NCBI RefSeq assembly: GCF_037975245.1
Contig: NC_092577.1
Span: 3,867,501 to 3,931,500 of the forward strand
Length of the DNA stretch: 64,000 bases
Direction of reading: 5' to 3'
Origin: Apostichopus japonicus
Taxonomy: Eukaryota; Echinodermata; Holothuroidea; Aspidochirotida; Stichopodidae
Made by a program: the position numbers and the translations under genes. The notes beneath the pieces are model-generated. The model was not told the DNA's origin. It saw only the letters and a list, made by a program, of their open reading frames with translations, and searched no databases. This document shows positions 52,953 to 64,000 of the stretch, piece by piece. How positions within the stretch are numbered: position 1 is the first letter of the stretch; the number at the start of each line of letters is the position of its first letter.

Positions 52953-55137
52953 CTTCAATATTTCATACCTTAGCACAGGAATGTACGATAGCCTAGGTCA
53001 ATGCAAACTCCAGTAATTCTGAAAGCCCTACAGAAACAATAACCACTGTTTGAAAAGAAAGGTGCAATACTTTATTTTGTTGGTAAATACAAGATTTTGT
53101 CCCTTCAACAGAATTTGAAAAACCTTTTTTATGCTTTTGCACTAGATTATCTTCCTGCTAACAAGTTTCATTGGGAGTATGCACATCCTAAAACACTTTG
53201 TTGGGCTTTGTAAATAATTTTTAGTCTTATACACTCTTTTGTAGGAACAACTTAACTATTCCTAACTTCCCTTGTACCACTGGTGAAGCTTGCAAAGTGC
53301 CACATACAGTATTCAACACCAAAGCTCCTGGCAAATTTTGCTTTGTACATTATATCCAGCCATCTTTGCTAGTAGTGGTTTTGCTTCAAAACTCAAGTCA
53401 TTATCATTGCTTTTAACTCACACACAAAGTTGCGGCAGAAAAGAGGTTTTCATAGCATAGAAAATACATTGTAGCATATGCATTCACCTATTGTGCCAGT
53501 TAATTTTAGCCACTCCGTTTTGAAAACTAGAAAGTTTAGTGATTCATAGCCTATAGGAAATATTCTTTAAGTTTATGGTGGTTTCAAATTGACATGACTT
53601 CATCGTGAAGTTTCTTTGTTTACACTTACATACGGAATGCTAAGTAGGAGACCCTGCCATTCCAGAGATATTGTGTTCACATGCACATCACATAGATCCT
53701 TTTTGCCTTTGGCAAGGAATCAAAGTGTAATATTTTTAGAGTTTTGTAATATATACTGTAATATTCATTTCCAACATGTTTCCTGCACTTCCATTTATGT
53801 TCAGAAGATCATTGTTCTCCAGAACAGTTACTTTGGAACTTTGTTTCTACACTATAAACCTTGTGCTCTAGTACATTTTTCTGTTATCATACTGATGGCT
53901 GTGTACTTTTACTCTTATGCAAGGCTTTGTACTGGTACTTTTGTGCATGTCAGATTGATAGCAGTACAGGAGTCTAGAGAAACCTATGGATAGTTGGTAC
54001 TGCTAGTTAGTAATTAGTATTCAGGAACATTCATGAGACCACTGCAACAGTTACAATATGACTGGCCAAGGCTCAACCTCAACTTAATTAATCTGTATAT
54101 AGCAGCATATTCACAACTACATTCAGTGGCTGCTGCCAGTAATTTGAACCTTTCTGCATTGAGTAATAACGTTCATGTAAACCTGATGGCAATGTAGAAG
54201 CCCAGCAATGTAGAAATTCTTATTTCGACATTTCATCCTAGTCAGTGGATGGAACTGGTAGTGTCACAACTGAAACCCCTCTCAAAAAGTTGTAACAATG
54301 ATATGAGACAGTGTAATCATATGCAAACTGTACACTTCACAAATTATGTATGTTTGCTCAGCTTTATGTTGAACAAAATCATTGTGTAATCTGAACAAAG
54401 AGGTATATTGATGCTGCAGTAATATATTTGAAGAAATTGCATCAGCCAATCAGTAATGTGAAATGTCATTTGCTATGCACCCTCATTATCTGTGCATGTT
54501 TGAGGGGTTTTGTCAAATTTATGGTGTCAGAATGGGGGGGGGGGGGGGGTTGTAAGGGAGACCTGTGACCCTAAAGGATAGAACAAGTGGGACCAGTTGG
54601 ACAACTGTTTTTCTTAATTACTTAATTCAAATGTTAAGGGAGGCTCAGTGAAATATTTAAGCCATGTGACAAACATTAAATGATATTATGTATCCCTCAG
54701 AAAAAAGATTATAGACATTAGAGAGGTTTGGTCTCGATGAGAGTTAAACTAATATCAGACAAGTACTTTGAGCTGAACATGTGTATATTTAATTTTATTA
54801 AGACAAATGTTGTGTTTGAGTAGTTTTCAGTCTGTCGAGTTGTCATTACATTTGGTTATTAAACATCAGCTCTTGAAAACTTACATCTGCTTATGTTTGA
54901 ATAATTTATGTATCTTTAGTCTTGTGATGTGTCACTGACAGTAATCTTTGGGAAAAACTGGTAGTACTGTGAGAGCCTTCAACTTGGTTCCCATGCAGTA
55001 GGGGAAAGTGTGGGAACCCTGCTTCAATATCATGTGACCTCTATTCCAGTTACAGTAAGGACATTAATATTGCAAACAAGCTCTGCCCATTTCTAATGAA
55101 TGATTACTTGGTAGCACTGCTTAACAAATCTAGTACA
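52953..55137. other. Non-coding spacer within the putative large transposon
   Basis: One 125-codon plus-strand frame (53616-53993) has no known domain and unusual Cys/His/Phe composition; I treat it as chance. A 16-base G run lies at 54534. No repeats until 55138. Confidence 0.4.
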
Positions 55138-57480
55138 ATAGCTAATCCTCTTCCAAAAGGTAGCACACAAGTAATACATTTAACAAAAAAAAAAAGAAAT
55201 AATGAAGACAGCCTTGGCAGTATAAAGTTAGTTTAATGAAACATTTATAGTAACATAAGTAAATTTGAAAACAGTCAAAAAGTTTGTAAAATGATATGTA
55301 GAAATATATAGGCAATGTACATTGCTTTATGCTGGCAACTGAGGACGGCATGAAAGAGTTGGAGGGAATATCTATTACACTCATTGTGGCAAGAACTATC
55401 GTCCAATAGGGCATGCTAACATTGCCATCAAGTGTACACTTATCTTTATGTTGTTATTCATTTATGTCTGTCTAATGAAGGGGTCTCACTCAGACAAGAC
55501 CATAGAAAAAAAACACATATATGATCTAGTTATATAGAGTAGCTAATCATCTTCCAATGTAGCAAAAAGTAGCACACAAGTAATACATTTAACAACAAAA
55601 AAAGAAGAAAAAATGAAGACAGCCTTGGCAGTGTAAAGTTAGTTAAAACATAAATACATTTGAAAACAGTCAAAAAGTTTGTAAAATGATATGTAGAAAT
55701 ATATAGGCAATGTACATTGCTTTATGCTGGCAACTGAGGACGGCATGAAAGAGTTGGAGGGAATATCTATTACACTCATTGTGGCAAGAACTATCGTCCA
55801 ATAGGGCATGCTAACATTGCCATCAAGTGTACACTTATCTTTATGTTGTTATTCATTTATGTCTGTCTAATGAAGGGGTCTTACTCAGACAAGACCATAG
55901 AAAAAAAACACATATATGATCTAGTTATATAGAGTAGCTAATCATCTTCCAATGTAGCAAAAAGTAGCACACAAGTAATACATTTAACAACAAAAAAAGA
56001 AGAAAAAATGAAGACAGCCTTGGCAGTGTAAAGTTAGTTAAAACATAAATACATTTGAAAACAGTCAAAAAGTTTGTAAAATGATATGTAGAAATATATA
56101 GGCAATGTACATTGCTTTATGCTGGCAACTGAGGACGGCATGAAAGAGTTGGAGGGAATATCTATTACACTCATTGTGGCAAGAACTATCGTCCAATAGG
56201 GCATGCTAACATTGCCATCAAGTGTACACTTATCTTAACAATGTTGTTATTCATTTATGTCTGTCTGATGAAGGGGTCTTACTCAGACAAGACCATAGAA
56301 AAAAACACATTTATGATCTAGTTATATAGAGTAGCTAATCATCTTCCAATGTAGCAAAAAGTAGCACACAAGTAATACATTTAACAACAAAAAAAGAAGA
56401 AAAAATGAAGACAGCCTTGGCAGTGTAAAGTTAGTTAAAACATAAATACATTTGAAAGCAGTCAAAAAGTTTGTAAAATGATATGTAGAAATATATAGGC
56501 AATGTACATTGCTTTATGCTGGCAACTGAGGATGGCATGAAAGAGTTGGAGGGAATATCTATTACACTCATTGTGGCAAGAACTATCGTAAAATAGGGCA
56601 TGCTAACATTGCCATCAAGTGTACACTTATCTTAACAAAGTTGTTATTCATTTATGTCTGTCTAATGAAGGGGTCTTACTCAGACAAGACCATAGAAAAA
56701 AACACATATATGATCTAGTTATATAGAGTAGCTAATCATCTTCCAATGTAGCAAAAAGTAGCACACAAGTAATACATTTAACAACAAAAAAAGAAGAAAA
56801 AATGAAGACAGCCTTGGCAGTGTAAAGTTAGTTAAAACATAAATACATTTGAAAGCAGTCAAAAAGTTTGTAAAATGATATGTAGAAATATATAGGCAAT
56901 GAACATTGCTTTATGCTGGCAACTGAGGACGGCATGAAAGAGTTGGAGGGAATATCTATTACACTCATTGTGGCAAGAACTATCGTCCAATAGGGCATGC
57001 TAACATTGCCATCAAGTGTACACTTATCTTAACAATGTTGTTATTCATTTATGTCTGTCTGATGAAGGGGTCTTACTCAGACAAGACCATAGAAAAAAAC
57101 ACATTTATGATCTAGTTATATAGAGTAGCTAATCATCTTCCAATGTAGCAAAAAGTAGCACACAAGTAATACATTTAACAACAAAAAAAGAAGAAAAAAT
57201 GAAGACAGCCTTGGCAGTGTAAAGTTAGTTAAAACATAAATACATTTGAAAGCAGTCAAAAAGTTTGTAAAATGATATGTAGAAATATATAGGCAATGTA
57301 CATTGCTTTATGCTGGCAACTGAGGATGGCATGAAAGAGTTGGAGGGAATATCTATTACACTCATTGTGGCAAGAACTATCGTCCAATAGGGCATGCTAA
57401 CATTGCCATCAAGTGTACACTTATCTTTATGTTGTTATCCATTTATGTCTGTCTGTCTTACTCAGACAAGACCATAGAAA
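55138..57480. repeat. Six-copy tandem array, unit about 397 bp
   Basis: The word AGCTAATCATCTTCC recurs at intervals of 401, 395, 397, 397 and 397 bases. Each unit repeats the same text, including ACAGCCTTGGCAG, AGGCAATGTACATTGC and ACTCAGACAAGACCATAG. Units are nearly identical, with a few indels (AAC insertions after ACTTATCTT, A-run length), and the first unit is the most diverged. The array occupies the gap between the integrase and HECT genes and may be part of the HECT 3' UTR. Confidence 0.95.
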
Positions 57481-57582
57481 AAAACTGAAGTCTTGTTACT
57501 TGTTGTTCCTTGAATAAGACTGACTACTAACACAAATCTGAAGTGAGTTTACACCCCCTACCCCTCCCCCCTCCCCATAGGT

Positions 57583-57703
57583 GGTTAGTGTTAGTAGAGC
57601 TTGCTTAAAAACTTGTGTTAGTGTTAGTAGAGCTTGCTTAAAAAAAAAGTGTTAGTAGAGCTTGCTTAAAAACTTACATGGCACAAAAAAAAGTTACATG
57701 GCA
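57583..57703. repeat. Short tandem repeat next to the HECT stop codon
   Basis: Three copies of GTTAGTAGAGCTTGCTTAAA, the last two separated by A-runs, then two copies of TTACATGGCAC. Lies directly downstream of the HECT stop on the minus strand. Confidence 0.8.
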
Positions 57704-57704
57704 C

Positions 57705-60700
57705 TCATGAAATAGAAAACAAATAGCCCTCATGCCCTCCACTCAAAATAGAATTGAATTCATATCGCAGGTCTGTGATGTCTGCATACATGACTGACAA
57801 TTCCAGGACAGGACCACAAGTCCTGGCAACTGGCCTTCTTTGCAGTCCAGCAATACTATTGAACGTAACTTCTATTGAAGCTACGGACATGACAGAGGAG
57901 CCAGTGCAGAACTTAAGAAACCTTGAGAGCATGTCCCTTTCAAGACCTCGAACATACATTTTTAGAAGTTGAAACACTTTTTGCTCTCTTGCAGAATTTA
58001 CATTTGCTTTGAGGAGTTTAAGCACTTTTCTATTGGTAGGAGCTATTTCCTTTACCAGTGACTGGATTGAACTCACATCGGTGAAGTCGGGTCGCAGGTA
58101 CCTTCTAGTCACATCAGCCATGCACACAAGAGGATACTTCGAAGTTTGAATTAATATCTTGTGTGCTATTTGGAGCAAGCATTTATCAAAGTGAGCGTGG
58201 TTGCCACTGTTGGGAATGGCTGAATTCCACCCACTGTCTGCAAGAAATTCAATCAAGTCAGTTTGGTCATCATCATCAAGAGGATTATCTCTTGCCCTAA
58301 CAAGCATATCCTTCACGTCCTCAGGCGAATAGCTATACAAACTTGAGAGTAGCATGTCGTCTGTAACCATTTCTTCTCCAAGCAGCATTGCTGTTAAAAA
58401 AGTAATGTTAAGTCTTATTGGAAAGATCTTGTGGTCTTTATATCCTTTCACTAAAATGTGACCCACTGCCAGCCATTCTTCCCTACAATACTGAACCGTG
58501 ATACAAGGCACAACTGTGTTACTCCCAGAAGTACGCCTGTCATAAAAAGCATCCCAGAAGGAGCTATATGCATCCCGAGACACCCCTGACTGGTTAACAG
58601 CAGACTCGCCCACAAAGCTGAATGTCAGCTGTTGGTGAATTATTCCTTCAGACTGGAAGGCAACTATCATATCCTCCAGTACTTGCAGTCGATGTATTTT
58701 TACTTCCCTCACATCATCCATGGGAGGTGGGGGTGATGGTGATCTTGGTGACTGTGGCGGTTGTGTCTGTAGGGTAGGTGGAGGATGTACTGACACTTGC
58801 AGAGGTGATGAAAGTGACCTTTGTGGCAATGTAAGATCTAACTGCGGTTGCCCTGAAGGCGGATGCAGTAACTCTCCCATCTGTGGTGACGGTGACCTTG
58901 AAAACGGCTGAGGTCGCATGGATGAAGAAAGTACTGACTGTGGCAGCACTGGTGGTAGTGAGCGTTGTGAAGAAGAAAAACTTGATCCTTGACCTTCAGT
59001 ACTGCTACCATAAAGAGAATGTTCCTGTAAAAGACCAAAAAAGAAATATAAGCAATTATATTTCAACTCACCATGAAGTAGGAACTTAAAATGTAAAACT
59101 GGACAATTTTTCACAATTTTTGCATGCCTGGCAACATTACATCTTGAAAAGCTTAAATTTATCAATGTTCTTAAGATAAACTAAACCCCAGGTATCAATG
59201 AAATCCCAGGTAAGTTGACTAAGGCAGTTGGTTATATTGTAGCACCCTGAATAATATACAGATACTACTCATGACCTCAGCAAAAAATCAGTGAAAGAAT
59301 TCTTTTCCATTTTAATATACTTACAAAGAAAAAACAGAATGCAAAATATGCACTGAGGTCTTGAAGACTGCATAACACAAGACTTAGACTGTATTTTGAT
59401 CAGAAATGGCTCTTATGAATGTCCAGAACCACTATTATGATGATCGATAACACAATGCAGGTCATTTTACTGTAGCAGTACAGACCACCAACACAAAAGG
59501 GGTCTTGCATGTACTCAATATGATGTAGTATCCATTCTTCCTACCTGGAGATATGTTTAGTTTTCAGAGTTTGAACTCTGGTGACAACAGATGAGCTTTG
59601 ACATCCATCAAAAACAAGTGTTCTTGCACACAATAAATGACATTGACAAACAATCTAGGAGAGTTATCCATGTTTCCTACCTTGGGATACCATTTTAATA
59701 GGTTTAGCATTTGCCCTATGGTAACTCTAGGTGAACTTTGATCTCAACCAAAGCAATAGGCTTCAGAGATTTGATTTAACACATCCACATACCATGCATG
59801 AGGAGATCTATATGCCTCTTATGTTGAGATAGCATGTTTACAAGATTTCCAGTTTGACCTCTGGTGACCCAAGATGACCTTTGACATATACCAACACACA
59901 ACAGCTAACATGTACTTAACAAGACACATCCACATACCAAGTTTAAAAAGCATCCATACATCCTTCTTAAAGATATTGTGGTTTCAATGTTTTCTGCACT
60001 TGACATCTGGTGACCCATATAACCTTTGACATCTACCAAAAACAACAGGATTATTCTACTCTTGTGAAACATCCACATACCAAGTATGAGAAGTATCCAT
60101 GCTTCCTATCTGTCACCAGGACTGCATAGGTTCTGATATTCACAAAAAATGGAAAGGCCTCAGACAGCAGCCAATGCTTTACTGTGCATAATCAAAACTA
60201 AATATGTCTGTGCAATAGCAGGAGGAATCTGACTACAACAATCACCTGTGCAAACTATCAATTCAAGTTCCAAACAAAAAAGGTAACAAGAGGAACCAAC
60301 CTGATTACTTGCTGTACTGCTCTTTGCAGGTGAAGTTTCACCAATGACGGCAATGTCAAAGTCAGATAACTAAAAATGAGGAAAAATATTTATATATATA
60401 TGAGAATATAAATATGAGGCATTATTGATACTCCCCTCGTTTTGCGAAGCAAGCATTGTTTACCAAGCATGAATATATGTAACACTGAGGTAGCAGGCAA
60501 CAAATGTGACCTCATTACTACACTCATCACACGCATATCGAGATTGCTCTTTCCTCCTCCCAGGATAATAATCCCTAACAAACTCACAGTAGGTAAGTGG
60601 TAACAACAAACATGCCAAGAAACAACTCCATTTAAAGCCAAAACCCTCAGAGCTGTTACTTGACTACATGTTGCAATTGGCAAGTCCCCCAAGCCTAGTT

Positions 60701-63700
60701 TTTACACCGATATGTGTAAATGGCTAATGTCTATGAATCAACTGAAAATGCAGAAGGGAAGTGTGATTATACTTATGATCCTGTTTATCAGGGAGCATGA
60801 TAACAGCTAAGTTTTACTCGCAATGCTGGAATTACCATATATGAAACAATGAGCTAGGCACATACATAGCAAGAAAGGGCTTTTGAGGGCAACAGCAGCA
60901 AATATTGTTAAGTCAATAACTGAAAACAGTCACTAATTTGCTGCTACATTTACTCCCAGCTATCCAAGGAGACTGGAAAATCAATCCTTTGAGGAGTATT
61001 TTGAATATGTGAAACAAACTAACCTCTGGAATATCCTCACTACTACACTCATCCAAATATGGCATAACATGCAGAGTATCTTCGAAGTCATCATCATCGT
61101 CACTGTCATTGTTCTACATATAAAGAGAAAGCCACAAACAAATTTACACCTATGCCAACAGTACAAAGGCAGGGATCCATTAAAGCTGGTAATCAGTTAA
61201 TTCCCCCCCCCCCTATTGCATATTTGTTACCAGCTTTGTGCATCAGGAAGGCACTCCAAATATCTCCAATTTCAAAAACAAAATGTCCCCAATGTCACCC
61301 ATTTAAACCGCCCAATATGCAGGTGAGAAGTACCTAGCATTAAATGTTCTTGTTCAACGTAGAACGATCCATGCCAACATTCTATGATTGTCAAAGCAAC
61401 TCAACTTAACCTTCAGCATCAATCTCTTGCATGTGTACTAGGATGCAGTGATCACTCAAACATGCATAGGGCAGAATATATACAGCTCTATTTTATAAGC
61501 TTTCTAGCCCTCTGTTGACACCTTTGGTGCCAATGCTATTTCCACCTATCTAGCTTATTTTACCTGCTATACAAAAAAATGAAAAAGCAACCCCTGCTAA
61601 AGGATCAATTACCCTGTTTAAATTGAAGAGCACTGAAGGAGTACCAGATGCATTTCTTCTCTCTCTTTCACCATTGAATGAACCCGAAGAGCATGGTTCT
61701 TCTAGTGCTTGGTCTGGCTGTATCTAGAGGGCAGGAATACAAACATTGGATTATTAAAATGTGAAAGTAAAGACTACAAGTACCTTATGTCCATTATGAG
61801 CCGATTGATCAAAATTGATGTGGACTGAATGCTGCTTTCATTTGCAGCAAATAATCACTGATGGGTTAACTGCAAGATGGCCAGACTCCTTTAAATGTAT
61901 CTCTGAATTTTGCAGTTCTTTTGACTCTGAATACTTCAATGACTGAAATGGTTTCATCAGTGACTACCACCACCTTTTATTATTTTAGTTAAAGACCTTG
62001 TGGCTATATGTAATCACTAAGAAGAAAGAATATTTGTCTGTTATTCTGGTCACAATGTAATAAATGATAACTTTAAGATAAATGATTAGGAAAAATCATA
62101 ATAATATTAAGAAATGGAAACTGCATCTCATCAAGTTACTGCAATTTTTACTTCCTAATATTGACACCTGTTAACTTACCCATGCAACATTAACAACACA
62201 TGCTGATGTAATTCCTACATCCTGCAAGGTTTTATAATGAGATTCAGTGGATGAAATTGACCTTTGCCCTACAGCATTGAACGTAAACTGCTCCGTTGCA
62301 CCTTCAAGGGAACCAATCCAAGTCACCAAAACCTGAAATGATGAAGTAAAGTTTAAACTTCTTTAATAAGGACTGTTATTAGTAGTACAGCACACCTCAT
62401 TCAACCAGCATGTTATTAAATATCAAAACATACAAGAGCCATTGTAAGTTTCATAATTATTGTGTAAAATGTAATTTAAGGCAATACCTTACCTCCTTAT
62501 GTATAATGTATAGGGGGATGAGATATTGTAATTCACCAGACAACAAGGATGTGCATTCAAGATGTATGTGAGTAAATATCTAAGTAAGTGAGTATGTGCA
62601 TGTAAGCAAACATGTCTGTCGCAAACTCCTTCTCAACGATACATCCTTTCAAGTTCAAACTTGGTGGGTAGGTGCCTAACCATGACAACCTGTGTGGGCA
62701 TAATTGATGTCATAGGTAAACAGTCACAGGTCAAATAACCTACAAAATTGGGTTTTTGCTATCTTTTTTTTTCTTGCTATTGCCTGTTTTCTGGTAAAAT
62801 TACCTCATTGATTTTATGAATTTTCGTAAGCTTTTATCAAATGAGTCCATGAGAGTACTTGTTTGGGTCTTCAAACTCTGGAGAACTGCCTCATGTCATC
62901 ATTACATTGAGAAAACCTCCAAGACAACAATACAGCATAATCTAAACTAATTCTCAAATGCCACTCAAGTAACGAAAAGTAGGGATGCTGTTTCAGGGTA
63001 TTTAGCTACACATTACACTAGTAACCCTGGTGGAAATTCCAGTTGAACTTTTGAACTCGGTTCAACTGGAATTTTCTATATGGAAATTGGCCCAAATTTG
63101 AACTAGGTTGAAATGGGTGAACTGGGGTTCCCAACTGGTTCAACTATGTTTTACTGGGTCCAACTGGTTCAACTATGTTTTACTGGGGTTCCCAACTGGT
63201 TCAACTATGTTTTACTGGGTCCAACTGGTTCAACTATGTTTTACTGCGTCCAACTGGTTCAACTATGTTTTACTGGGTCCAACTGGTTCAACTATGTTTT
63301 ACTGGGTCCAACTGGTTCAACTTTGTTTACTGGGTCAACTATGTTTTACTGGGTTCAACTGGGTCAACTAAGTTTTGCTGGGTTAAACTGGGTGAACTAT
63401 GTTTTACTGCTCATATTTTTAAATAGTTTGAACTGGGATTCTCAACTGGTGTTATCTACACAATATAACACCACACTATAAAGTTTTCATTTTTTTACAG
63501 TAGATCTATACTGTATGTAAGGGTGTAAGTCACTGAAAATAGATGCAAACATACTAGACTGCTGGCATCTTAGCTGTATGCACCTTCAAGTTTAATCCTA
63601 CATGTTAAGTTGTGTGCATGTCACATATATCGTACTAATACAGTTATTTACAATTTTTCTGGTACATTATCAAATTTATTGGTGTCACACTTATGACAAA

Positions 63701-63975
63701 GTTTTACATGTTACTTGCTACTTCAAATTATATATTGTGTACACATTTCACAGCAGAATGTAAAAGTATGCTACAGTAGGCTGACATTTGTTTATGGAAG
63801 GGCCTAAATACACTGATCACAGTTCAGTTATGACACGACCAAGTATACTTACTGAAAGAGCATTATCACAAGAAAACTTTCGTTGAAAGCACCCACTTTG
63901 AGTTCTGCATTTCACTTTAAATCCTTCCTCTGGCTCTGGCAAAGATTGAATTGCTTCAATCCGGTTATGTCTGAT
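57705..63975 (-). CDS. UBX-like/HECT E3 ubiquitin ligase (5' end outside the window)
   Basis: Predicted E3 ubiquitin ligase. Visible exons in transcript order: 63975-63853, 62332-62180, 61723-61613, 61113-61024, 60369-60301, 59024-57705. All are phase 0 with GT-AG borders and give 621 residues to the stop. The first two exons form a ubiquitin-like, UBX-type fold (FKVKCRTQSGCFQRKF ... VLVTWIGSLEG ... LQDVGITSACVVNV). Exons 3-5 are acidic and Ser-rich, including NDSDDDDDFED. The last exon opens with about 100 Pro/Ser-rich residues, then a HECT domain: LTFSFVGESAVNQSG near its start and a C-lobe ending RRPVARTCGPVLELS. The thioester Cys codon is 57816-57818, 37 residues from the end. HECT proteins with a TCGP C-lobe like this are abundant and repetitive in fish and invertebrate genomes, often named G2/M-phase E3 ligase-like. 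The gene converges on the integrase gene and I infer both belong to one transposon. Upstream exons lie beyond 64000. Confidence 0.88.
59540..60120. repeat. Degenerate 140-150 bp repeat with TGACC(T) words, in a HECT intron
   Basis: Four diverged units each contain a CTGGTGACC/ACCTTTGACATC phrase followed by AACA and an ACACATCCACATACCA-type phrase (59579, 59716, 59855, 60006). The style matches the array at 3.6-4.1 kb in the NAPRT gene. Confidence 0.6.
63105..63440. repeat. 29-bp minisatellite in the first visible HECT intron
   Basis: About ten copies of a unit built on TTCAACTATGTTTTACTGGG with TCCAACTGG as the joining phrase. Some units carry the longer GGGGTTCCCAACTGG. Open reading frames here are a by-product of the repeat. 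Confidence 0.92.
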
Positions 63976-64000
63976 CTAATATATTTAAATAAATGAAAAT

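Larger units (their letters stand above)
48229..64000. mobile_element. Putative large two-gene DNA transposon (integrase + HECT), right end not in window
   Basis: The left boundary is seen directly. A tRNA-derived SINE that matches the 25.2-kb copy up to the word CTTGCGGG stops at 48226. It is followed by TA and then TGGTTGGCCACAGTGGAC, subterminal repeats, the integrase gene, and the convergent HECT gene running off the window. That both genes are cargo of one element is inference from orientation, from spacing and from the repetitive nature of this HECT type. The element would be at least 15.8 kb. The continuation of the interrupted SINE (AAGATC followed by a CATA-type tail) should be found at the right end. 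Confidence 0.55.

Noticed and set aside
53616-53993. 125-codon plus-strand frame between the integrase and HECT genes
   Set aside because: Cys/Phe/His-rich low-complexity translation with no recognisable family; best taken as chance.
55142-55414. 90-codon minus-strand frame in the first 397-bp unit
   Set aside because: Not kept open in the other, more similar units, so not under coding constraint.

Overview
This is nuclear DNA of an animal: AT-rich, intron-rich, full of minisatellites, tRNA-derived SINEs and small DNA transposons, with no bacterial gene organisation. The host gene that can be read (NAPRT), the many TAGGCCTA-type words and the SINE types fit a marine deuterostome invertebrate. 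I favour an echinoderm, possibly a sea cucumber, but that is inference. Three spliced protein genes can be supported, all with GT-AG introns and frame-consistent joins.

(1) About 0.8-20.9 kb, minus strand: NAPRT, nicotinate phosphoribosyltransferase, the first enzyme of the Preiss-Handler route to NAD. Eight coding exons (397 codons) are in the window and the C-terminal exons lie beyond the left edge. A non-coding first exon may sit near 23.24 kb. Intron 3 (8.74-19.93 kb) is loaded with at least five unrelated minisatellites, two SINEs and a TTAA-flanked element ending in a perfect 74-bp palindrome.

(2) About 23.3-48.2 kb: no recognisable gene. It holds decayed and fresh mobile elements. Three hAT-type non-autonomous elements have perfect 8-bp target duplications (35.1, 41.9 and 43.4 kb). 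There are also two foldback elements (36.8 and 46.2 kb), a TA-flanked MITE (33.1 kb), three SINE copies and (TA)n tracts.

(3) 48.2 kb to the right edge: the most interesting part. At 48,227 a SINE copy is cut off and replaced by a TATGG..GGCC terminus and an array of subterminal repeats. A four-exon plus-strand gene follows for an apparently intact 493-aa DDE integrase/transposase (DD34E). Facing it on the minus strand is a gene (six exons visible, 5' end outside the window) for a UBX-like plus HECT-type ubiquitin ligase with its active-site cysteine. A six-copy, 397-bp tandem array lies between the two convergent genes. I read this as one large two-gene DNA transposon carrying its own ubiquitin ligase. 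The right terminus is outside the window, so the HECT gene's membership in the element is inference.
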